A program made the translations under genes and the position numbers. Below are positions 1 to 5,313 of a DNA stretch of 5,313 nt, piece by piece. The DNA comes from Luminiphilus sp. GTDB lineage: Bacteria > Pseudomonadota > Gammaproteobacteria > Pseudomonadales > Halieaceae. Where the stretch lies: contig JAQXEB010000229.1 of the NCBI GenBank assembly GCA_029251065.1, positions 1-5,313 on the forward strand, given 5' to 3'. The first letter of the stretch is position 1; every line of letters starts with the position of its first letter. Below the pieces are notes generated by a model. That model was not told where the DNA came from, did not search any database, and saw nothing but the letters and a program-made list of their open reading frames with translations.

Positions 1-492
1 ACGCCACCCTTGATTGTTGGCGGGCTGCTCACTGTACAAGCGGTAGCGAATATCTTCTTCATAGGCCTCAAGGACCTTGTCGGCCATGTGTTTAGTGCCT
101 TCGGGACCAAATAGTTTTAACGGTGAATCCCGACCGACTGTCCACGCGGTCAGGATCAAGTCAGGAAGACCGACCGTATGATCAGAATGCAGATGCGTTA
201 AAAACGCGTGCTTAAGGTTTTCGACCGCCAGGCCCCCAATTTTGCCACCGTACTCGGGCGATAGTGAAGACGCTTGCCTGACCACACCCGGGCCAAAGTC
301 CACTAAGTACGGCTCACCGTTCACGACAATTGCGAGCGAGGGTCCAGATCTATCGGGAAATGGGTTGGGTGTTCCAGTCCCTAGCATGACGAGTTGGGTA
401 ATATCTGATTTGCGCCAGTCGTCTGCCAGACACAAGGGCGCCTGAAGCGAGATAAGTACTGCAAGGGCAGTCAGTAAAGTGTGTTTAATCAT
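1..492 (-). CDS. Exported metallo-beta-lactamase-fold hydrolase (RNase Z/AtsA-like), C-terminus beyond the window
   Basis: Only the first 164 residues lie in the window; the gene runs off the left edge. Residues 1-23 form a signal peptide (short basic start MIKH, a hydrophobic core, then LCLA before DDW), so the product is probably periplasmic or secreted. The mature part opens with the strand-turn VMLGTGTPNPFPDRSGPS (about 35-52) and a DFGPG segment (65-69). THLHSDH at 99-105 is the HxHxDH zinc-binding signature of the metallo-beta-lactamase fold. The following GLPDL and LFGPEG segments resemble the RNase Z/arylsulfatase AtsA branch. Export argues against a tRNA-processing role, so the substrate is unknown; an ester, lactone, sulfate or phosphodiester would suit the fold. 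It sits 9 bases after the stop of the upstream gene, on the same strand, so it is probably co-transcribed and translationally coupled. An in-frame GTG at 498 is an alternative start with better spacing to the ribosome-binding site. Confidence 0.88.
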   Translation of the reverse strand, partial: MIKHTLLTALAVLISLQAPLCLADDWRKSDITQLVMLGTGTPNPFPDRSGPSLAIVVNGEPYLVDFGPGVVRQASSLSPEYGGKIGGLAVENLKHAFLTHLHSDHTVGLPDLILTAWTVGRDSPLKLFGPEGTKHMADKVLEAYEEDIRYRLYSEQPANNQGWR

Positions 493-501
493 AGCCACGT
501 G

Positions 502-1902
502 TCACTCCGGTGAAGTCAACGTTTCATTGTTTATCGTTTCTGAGACTGAAATTGCCATTTTCGCCATGTTGCCAAATGTGTCTATGCCGCCATTAGCAAA
601 ACCTTTTCGCGTCCTGTGAATATCGAAGTTGTCTGACAGAGACTCACCAAAGAGACGCTCTATTTCATTACGGCCCAGCATGAAGCCCAACAACCCACCC
701 CAACTGGCTGCCGGATTGTCGGAGTCCCATCCACATAAAGTCGCAATTTTGATCGTCTCCTTTAAATCTCCACCCCCATAAAAAAGCGACACTAAACTTG
801 CTGCGAAGTTGATACCCGAGGCAAAGCAACCATTGCAATAGAGCCCGCGCTGGGTCACTGAGTACCCGTCGCGTTGCTCAATCTGGTAACGCACATAGAG
901 CGCGTCGCGTGTTTCCTCCCACGAAAATCCAGCGTCGTAGCGCGCACGAATGAAGTCAAACATAAGCGCCGGAGTCGACCCCTCTGGGAGGTGCTTCCTC
1001 GCCGCTTGCGCCATGTTAAATACGTCCTCGGTGGTCACGGCCCCTCGAGGCCGCTCGGCAGCGAGTGCGTGCAGCACAATGTAAAACTCAGCGGCCAGCA
1101 CGGCATCGCCGTCGCCCGCCGTCCGCACAGGTAAGTAAGCAAGGTCGAGTGCAACACCCGGACGCCCCGGAGCCAGAAGACCGAAGATTTCCGTGGTCAG
1201 TTGTGCGTCGATCATGTCGCCGTGCGGATTGTTCGAGGGCGCGCTGGTCTGAGGTGGCACCACTCCCTCAAGCATCAGCGCGTGAGCGGCTTGATTAGAG
1301 ACCCACAAATAGTTCTGGTAACCCGCTTCGTCAGCGCCGTAGGGAGTTGGTTTTTTCTCGTCATAAATGTGGCGCAACCAGGCCTCTTTTATCTCATGTG
1401 GTGTCAGTTTCGCCTTGCCTAAACGGTGCATCGTCCAGAGGTACATGTACTCTATGTCAGTGTCGTCGTCCGCGCCCCATGTCTCGCCAGGGCGCCGTAA
1501 AATAAAATCAATGGTGTTCGAGATTTCACTGGGCTTATCGCTCCAAATGGCCGGCTCGTCTAAACCGGCCCAGTCTTGCCGGGTGTAGAATTCACCCTGA
1601 CGACCCTGCCCTCCCACTTTATCCATTTCAGTAATAAGTCCGGTCCAATTGCCGATCGACTGGCCCAACCAAAAGCCCTGCCACTGATCAATGAGTACTG
1701 TTGGGCCCGACTCGACCTGGGCGGACGCAGGTGCGGTCCAAAACACCGCCAATGTCATTGAAACCAGTGCTAGTAACGCGCTATCACTAATGGTTTTGGC
1801 GATTGAACGCCTCGTCTGGACAGGCACTGAACCGAGTCGCTGGGGATCGTTAAACCCCCCGAGCGCAAGGGTGTTTTGCTTGCTTTGAAATCTGCAGCGC
1901 AT
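502..1902 (-). CDS. Exported ADP-ribosylglycohydrolase (DraG/ARH) superfamily protein
   Basis: This is a complete 466-residue protein. Superfamily enzymes use a two-metal centre to hydrolyse N- or O-glycosidic bonds to ADP-ribose or related ribosides. Visible motifs are FWLGQSIGNWTG (77-88, the glycine-rich N-terminal segment), ADDDTDIEYMYL (144-155, matching the TDDT metal motif) and GWDSDNPAASWGGLLGFMLG (391-410, matching the C-terminal GGDTDTNAA metal motif). At about 405 mature residues it is longer than the roughly 300 of cytosolic DraG/ARH proteins; the extra length lies between the two metal motifs and includes a YCNGC pair (355-359). Residues 41-61 are a hydrophobic segment ending APASA before QVE, so the protein is exported. 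TRRSIAK (30-36) just ahead resembles a Tat motif. The ATG at 1902 was chosen for the AAAGAGG upstream and because a longer reading from 2061 would run through the promoter region. The n-region is still long (about 40 residues), so the start is moderately sure. It leads an operon with the metallo-hydrolase and diverges from the alpha-galactosidase. The substrate is unproven; a sugar- or nucleoside-derived compound is as likely as ADP-ribosylated protein. Confidence 0.85.
   Translation of the reverse strand: MRCRFQSKQNTLALGGFNDPQRLGSVPVQTRRSIAKTISDSALLALVSMTLAVFWTAPASAQVESGPTVLIDQWQGFWLGQSIGNWTGLITEMDKVGGQGRQGEFYTRQDWAGLDEPAIWSDKPSEISNTIDFILRRPGETWGADDDTDIEYMYLWTMHRLGKAKLTPHEIKEAWLRHIYDEKKPTPYGADEAGYQNYLWVSNQAAHALMLEGVVPPQTSAPSNNPHGDMIDAQLTTEIFGLLAPGRPGVALDLAYLPVRTAGDGDAVLAAEFYIVLHALAAERPRGAVTTEDVFNMAQAARKHLPEGSTPALMFDFIRARYDAGFSWEETRDALYVRYQIEQRDGYSVTQRGLYCNGCFASGINFAASLVSLFYGGGDLKETIKIATLCGWDSDNPAASWGGLLGFMLGRNEIERLFGESLSDNFDIHRTRKGFANGGIDTFGNMAKMAISVSETINNETLTSPE
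505..509 (-). promoter_or_regulatory. Ribosome-binding site of the metallo-hydrolase gene, inside the end of the upstream gene
   Basis: Read on the minus strand the bases are CGGAG, directly followed by the TGA stop of the upstream gene. The GGAG core lies 12 bases before the ATG at 492 but only 6 bases before the in-frame GTG at 498. It therefore favours GTG as the initiation codon, which would add Val-Ala to the N-terminus. Having the site within the last codons of the upstream gene is typical of translational coupling. Confidence 0.55.
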
Positions 1903-1906
1903 GGTG

Positions 1907-1913
1907 CCTCTTT
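1907..1913 (-). promoter_or_regulatory. Ribosome-binding site that supports the start at 1902
   Basis: On the minus strand the bases read AAAGAGG, followed by CACC and the ATG at 1902. The spacing of four bases after GAGG is short but workable. No comparable site precedes the in-frame start at 2061. Confidence 0.5.
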
Positions 1914-1952
1914 GTCGGTCCTTCTGATCGGTTTTTCTTATCGGTTTTTTGC
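1914..1952. repeat. Three tandem degenerate 13-base direct repeats
   Basis: The plus strand reads GTCGGTCCTTCTG (1914-1926), ATCGGTTTTTCTT (1927-1939) and ATCGGTTTTTTGC (1940-1952). The shared core is TCGGT followed by a pyrimidine run; units two and three are identical over their first ten bases. On the minus strand the units are A-rich with a repeated ACCGA and lie just upstream of the ribosome-binding site of the ADP-ribosylglycohydrolase gene. The position suits an operator or upstream leader element. A chance or slippage origin is possible because of the T runs. Confidence 0.55.
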
Positions 1953-2059
1953 GCTTACAAGGGCGCGACGCGACAGCTTTTCTCCGCGATAGGCAATGAG
2001 TGTATCTGAAGCCTTGGCGCTGTACCCTAGTGACGATGCACATTGGGGTCAGCGCGCGC

Positions 2060-4186
2060 ATGACAAATGCTTTAAAGCCGTTTTATCACCTGCGTAACGG
2101 GACCGCGTCGGTCGTTATCGACTGCCGAAGTGGCCAGCCTGTGCTCTCGTATTTTGGCGACGCACTCGCGCAACTGACGCTCGCTCAGCTCGAGCAACTG
2201 GATCGCCCAGAAGCACCTGCATCGCTCCCCGTCGAGCCCAGTATTTCGCTGACACCCTCTGTGGGTGACAGTTACCTTGGCCATTTGGGCCTTGAAGCCC
2301 AGCGTGGCCACTCTCACTGGCAACTCCGACCACGCGTGGTCACGGCCGACCTGTCGCCGCGACACCTGGTGCTATTGAGTTTCTGTGACGCAAGCCAAAT
2401 CGAAGTCACGCACTGCGTCAGCCTTCATACCGATTCGCGCTCCCTTGAGCTCTCAGTCAGTGTTAGAAATCAATCCACAGACACGTCACTGTCGCTTGAT
2501 ACGTGCGCACTGACACTCCCGGTACCCGATCATCTGACGACGTTTTTGGAGCTCAGTGGGCGATGGGGCTACGAGTTTCAAAGCGCGCATCAAACGCTTC
2601 CTAAGGCGGCTTACGTACGAGAAAACTGGACTGGTCGTACCTCGCACCACATGCCCCCATCAATCACACTTGTGGAGGCCCAGACGACCACTCAAAGTGG
2701 AAGCGCGCTCTCACTTCACATCGGATGGAGCGGCAATCATCAAATAAGAGTCGAGCAACTGGCTGATGGCCGACGTGCGGTGCAACTCGGCGAGTTACTC
2801 AGACCCGGTGAAATACAATTGGCGCCGGGTGCGGTCTATAAGAGCCCGTCGGTATTCCTGTGTCACAGCAGTCAAGGTATGAACTCTCTCACTCAGACCG
2901 CGCATCATATGATTCGCACGCAGTTTGGTGGCGCCTGGCCCACCTCCAGCCCCCCAAGACCGGTCCAGCTTAATACGTGGGAAGCGCTTTACTTCAATAT
3001 TGACGAAACGTCGTTGATGGCGCTCATTGACGAGTCTGCTGAATTAGGCATCGAGCGCTTTGTTGTCGACGACGGATGGTTTTTAGGGCGCCATGACGAT
3101 AAACGGGCGTTGGGTGACTGGGAAGTTGATTCGCATAAGCTGCCCAATGGGCTGTTACCCATTGTGGCCGCGTGCCACGCACACGGTATGGAGTTCGGAC
3201 TCTGGATCGAGCCCGAGATGGTCAGCGCAAACAGTCTTCTGTTCCGCAAACACCCCGATTGGATTCTCAAGCACGAGGGAATCATACCCAACGCGGCCAG
3301 GCATCAGTACGTTTTGGATTTAAGTCGAGTCGAGGTCACGCAGTACCTCTTTGATAAAGTACAACGGCTACTCTCGGCGCACGACATTCGTTATCTAAAG
3401 TGGGACATGAACCGCGATATTCACCAGGCGGGAACCTCGGAAAAGCATCACGCCATCCATCAACAGACGCAGGCGCTTTACGCCCTACTCGGTCGCATTC
3501 GGGCTGCATTTCCAACTGTCACTATTGAAAGTTGTGCATCAGGAGGGGGCCGTGTTGATCTTGGAATACTCACGCATGTTTCTCGATTCTGGCCCTCAGA
3601 CACCAACGACGCACTTGACCGCCTTCGCGTACAGCGTGGTTTCTTGTCAACGTTCCCACCTGAATTAATGGGGTCACATGTCGGACCGAGTCCGTGTCAC
3701 ATCACTGGCCGCCAGCACACCATGGCATTTAGAGCTGGGGTCGCACTGTGGGGTCATATGGGCGTTGAAGCCGACATAAGACAGTTAAATGCAGAAGACC
3801 GTGCGGTCTTAAAAGACGCTATTGAACTCCACAAACGTCATAGAACATTGCTTCATAGCGGCAACTATTCCAACACCGAACGGTCTTCTTCAGAGATGGC
3901 TTGGAGTGTTGTCGACAAAGATCAGTCACAGGCGCTGTGCGCGCTCGCCATGCTAGAAACGCCCTCGCACGCCTTTCCAACACGCTATCGATTGAACGGT
4001 CTCGATGCCACCCAGAGCTACCGCGTCGCGCTCATCTGGCCCGGCAGTCTCACCGCACAACAAAGATCACACCAAGGTCAACTTGCACAAACCGACTTCT
4101 CTGGTGCCTGGCTGATGTCGGTCGGACTGTCAGTGCCCATCATGTGGCCCGAATCGCTACTCATTTATCACCTGCAATCGGTCTAA
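2060..4186 (+). CDS. GH36 alpha-galactosidase, cytoplasmic
   Basis: This is a complete 708-residue protein, the usual length for bacterial GH36, hydrolysing alpha-1,6-galactosides such as melibiose or raffinose with retention of configuration. It has an N-terminal beta-sandwich domain (about 8-300, with SGRWGYEF near 166 and GRTSHH near 192), a (beta/alpha)8 barrel (about 305-620) and a C-terminal beta domain. Barrel motifs in order are LNTWEALYFN (about 304-313), VDDGWF (336-341), LWIEPEMV (381-388), YLKWDMNR with nucleophile Asp449, ESCASGGGR (490-498), and WPSDTNDALDR with the acid/base Asp514. No residue expected for catalysis appears missing. There is no signal peptide, so it acts in the cytoplasm on imported sugar. 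The ATG at 2060 was chosen because conserved sequence starts just after it (FYHLRNG). In-frame starts at 2000 (GTG), 2030 (GTG) and 2036 (ATG) are possible, and none has a strong ribosome-binding site. It diverges from the exported-enzyme operon and converges on the symporter gene. Activity on a related alpha-glycoside such as alpha-N-acetylgalactosaminide is less likely but not excluded. Confidence 0.95.
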   Translation: MTNALKPFYHLRNGTASVVIDCRSGQPVLSYFGDALAQLTLAQLEQLDRPEAPASLPVEPSISLTPSVGDSYLGHLGLEAQRGHSHWQLRPRVVTADLSPRHLVLLSFCDASQIEVTHCVSLHTDSRSLELSVSVRNQSTDTSLSLDTCALTLPVPDHLTTFLELSGRWGYEFQSAHQTLPKAAYVRENWTGRTSHHMPPSITLVEAQTTTQSGSALSLHIGWSGNHQIRVEQLADGRRAVQLGELLRPGEIQLAPGAVYKSPSVFLCHSSQGMNSLTQTAHHMIRTQFGGAWPTSSPPRPVQLNTWEALYFNIDETSLMALIDESAELGIERFVVDDGWFLGRHDDKRALGDWEVDSHKLPNGLLPIVAACHAHGMEFGLWIEPEMVSANSLLFRKHPDWILKHEGIIPNAARHQYVLDLSRVEVTQYLFDKVQRLLSAHDIRYLKWDMNRDIHQAGTSEKHHAIHQQTQALYALLGRIRAAFPTVTIESCASGGGRVDLGILTHVSRFWPSDTNDALDRLRVQRGFLSTFPPELMGSHVGPSPCHITGRQHTMAFRAGVALWGHMGVEADIRQLNAEDRAVLKDAIELHKRHRTLLHSGNYSNTERSSSEMAWSVVDKDQSQALCALAMLETPSHAFPTRYRLNGLDATQSYRVALIWPGSLTAQQRSHQGQLAQTDFSGAWLMSVGLSVPIMWPESLLIYHLQSV

Positions 4187-5313
4187 CGCAGCGTAATGGC
4201 GGGCTCAAATGTGGGCGACGTGCCAAATACAACCTTGCTTACGACGAGTGCGGTCACGACACAGAACATCACCGTAAAGAACATCATGTGTATGTAGTGC
4301 AAGGGCGACCAGACGAATGAGAAAAAGCCGTAGAGCACTACACCTAAAACGACTGCAGAAATGGCGGCGCCGGCGGCGACTCCCCTGAAAAGCAGCCCAA
4401 CAATGAAGGCCGAAAGAATAGGCATACTCAACAGCCCATAGAGTTCTTGCACCAAGTTAATAATACTGTCGGCCGTGGCATAAATAGGCACCATGGCGAG
4501 GCCTATGAGGACAAATGTCACTGTAATTATGAAATTCAATCGTCTGAGGTCGGCATGTTCATTAATGAACGGCTCGTGTATGTCACAGACCCAAAGGGTT
4601 GTAGATGAGTTCAACACGCTGTTCACGCTCGTAAGTACCGCAGCCGCAATCGCGGCCGCAAAGGCCCCGGAAAGCCAAAGCGGCAGGACATCACCGACGA
4701 TCGTGCCAAACGCGGCATCGCCGATATCTCCGTATAGCTTGTACGAGACGATCCCCGGGATAACGACCATCGGCGGGACAATAAGCAGGCGGATAATAGC
4801 GGCCGCCAAAACCCCTTTTTGACCCTCTTCAACGGTGGGCGACGCCATCGCCCGCTGCGTAATTGTCTGGTTGGTACCCCAGTAAAAGATTTGAATGAAG
4901 ATCATTCCCGTCAGTAGCGTATGCCATGGGATTGGCGATGATGAGTCACCCACTAGGGTCAGACGCTCGGTGGGAATTCCAGAAAAATCAAACTCGATGG
5001 CAGCGAGCGACAGCACAACCACCACGATCCCCAGCGACAATAGAAGTACGCCACTGTAAGCATCTGAAACAGCCACAGCTCGCAGCCCCCCCAATACGGC
5101 ATATGCCGACCCGACTGTTGCGAAGGCAATGGCAATCCACATCAGCGGAATATCAACGTTGAACATCGTTTGAATAAACAGTGAACCGCCGTAAAGCATC
5201 GCCGGAATAAAAATAAAGAGATTACCCAGTAAGAATAGAAGACCGATCAGTGCGCGAATACGTCGATCGTCGTAACGCCGCTCCAAAAGCTCTGTCGTCG
5301 TGGTGCAGTTGTA
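4183..5313 (-). CDS. Sodium:solute symporter (SSS family, SGLT-like sugar transporter), N-terminus beyond the window
   Basis: The C-terminal 376 residues are present; the frame stays open to the right edge, beginning YNCTTTTELLERRYDD. That matches the family's conserved TTxExLERRY stretch near residue 100, so roughly 100 residues (first two helices) lie outside. It is an inner-membrane protein that couples Na+ influx to uptake of a sugar or similar solute. Visible family segments, numbered from the first residue seen, are VLGGLRAVAVSD (73-84), FYWGTNQTITQRAMA (143-157), EEGQKGVL (162-169), SVNSVLNSSTT (229-239) and VQELYGLLS (288-296), set among about ten hydrophobic helices. T228/S229 align with the Na+-site serines of Vibrio SGLT, Y144 with its inner gate tyrosine and Q289 with a sugar-contacting glutamine (alignment from memory). 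Its stop codon overlaps that of the alpha-galactosidase on the other strand. The neighbour makes a galactoside or galactose a plausible substrate, but family members also carry other solutes. Confidence 0.92.
   Translation of the reverse strand, partial: YNCTTTTELLERRYDDRRIRALIGLLFLLGNLFIFIPAMLYGGSLFIQTMFNVDIPLMWIAIAFATVGSAYAVLGGLRAVAVSDAYSGVLLLSLGIVVVVLSLAAIEFDFSGIPTERLTLVGDSSSPIPWHTLLTGMIFIQIFYWGTNQTITQRAMASPTVEEGQKGVLAAAIIRLLIVPPMVVIPGIVSYKLYGDIGDAAFGTIVGDVLPLWLSGAFAAAIAAAVLTSVNSVLNSSTTLWVCDIHEPFINEHADLRRLNFIITVTFVLIGLAMVPIYATADSIINLVQELYGLLSMPILSAFIVGLLFRGVAAGAAISAVVLGVVLYGFFSFVWSPLHYIHMMFFTVMFCVVTALVVSKVVFGTSPTFEPAITLR

Larger units (their letters stand above)
1903..2059. promoter_or_regulatory. 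Divergent intergenic control region
   Basis: These 157 bases separate the leftward exported-enzyme operon from the rightward alpha-galactosidase gene, so promoters for both must lie here or within the gene starts. I could not identify a convincing -35/-10 pair on either strand, nor a clear LacI/GalR-type palindrome. The half next to the leftward gene holds three tandem 13-base units. The half next to the alpha-galactosidase contains alternating GC (2052-2059) directly before its ATG. Shared regulation of the two transcription units is inferred from the arrangement only. Confidence 0.5.

Noticed and set aside
1927..1950. T-rich runs read as an intrinsic terminator
   Set aside because: No GC-rich inverted repeat precedes either T run; the pattern is a direct repeat, and no gene ends nearby on the plus strand.
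2000..2059. Alpha-galactosidase starting at the GTG at 2000
   Set aside because: Family similarity begins just after the ATG at 2060, the extra 20 residues match nothing recognisable, and the extension lies in the likely promoter region. It cannot be fully excluded because no start has a strong ribosome-binding site.
1903..2061. N-terminal extension of the ADP-ribosylglycohydrolase gene by 53 residues, from an ATG at 2061
   Set aside because: It would run across the whole divergent promoter region, overlap the alpha-galactosidase start, put a basic low-complexity stretch before the signal peptide and lack a ribosome-binding site. The ATG at 1902 has AAAGAGG upstream.
2047..2065. GTCA...TGAC flanking the alternating GC run as an operator palindrome over the alpha-galactosidase start
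   Set aside because: Only four-base arms match and the centre is not symmetric, so it is within chance expectation.
3901..4320. Plus-strand open frame of 139 codons spanning the convergent gene ends
   Set aside because: It is an out-of-frame shadow of the alpha-galactosidase 3' end and of the antisense symporter 3' end, with no recognisable domain.
4493..4822. Plus-strand open frame of 109 codons
   Set aside because: It lies wholly antisense to the clearly coding symporter gene and shows no domain or plausible ribosome-binding context.
5284..5286. TTG at 5286 as the start of the symporter
   Set aside because: The frame remains open to the window edge and the preceding residues (YNCTTTTELL) continue the conserved family stretch, so the gene is simply cut by the window.

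Overview
The window (5,313 bases, GC-moderate, dense coding, about 160 bases of non-coding DNA in total) looks like the chromosome of a Gram-negative bacterium. It is most likely a marine or aquatic gammaproteobacterium that uses plant or algal sugars. This rests on Sec/Tat-type signal peptides, a Na+-driven sugar symporter and a cytoplasmic GH36 alpha-galactosidase of the proteobacterial type. The species assignment is inference only. I see no tRNA, rRNA, insertion sequence, CRISPR array or phage gene.

Layout from left to right. (1) Positions 1-492 (minus strand) hold the N-terminal 164 residues of an exported metallo-beta-lactamase-fold hydrolase, cut by the left window edge. (2) Positions 502-1902 (minus strand) hold a complete exported protein of the ADP-ribosylglycohydrolase (DraG/ARH) superfamily. 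Its stop lies only 9 bases before the first ATG of gene 1, so genes 2 and 1 form a tight leftward operon. (3) Positions 1903-2059 are a divergent promoter region with three tandem degenerate 13-base repeats. (4) Positions 2060-4186 (plus strand) hold a full-length GH36 alpha-galactosidase with both catalytic aspartates visible. (5) Positions 4183-5313 (minus strand) hold most of a sodium:solute symporter (SGLT-like), cut at its N-terminus by the right window edge. Its stop codon overlaps the stop codon of the alpha-galactosidase.

Together the genes suggest a small carbohydrate locus. The symporter would bring a galactoside (or a free sugar) across the inner membrane, and the cytoplasmic alpha-galactosidase would hydrolyse alpha-galactosidic bonds. 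The two exported enzymes, transcribed from the same divergent control region, would act in the periplasm or outside the cell on a substrate that cannot be read from sequence. The least ordinary element is the pairing of an exported ADP-ribosylglycohydrolase-fold protein with an exported metallo-beta-lactamase-fold protein beside a galactoside cassette. I found no evidence of a defence system or of a clearly undescribed machine; the remaining catabolic genes probably lie beyond both edges.
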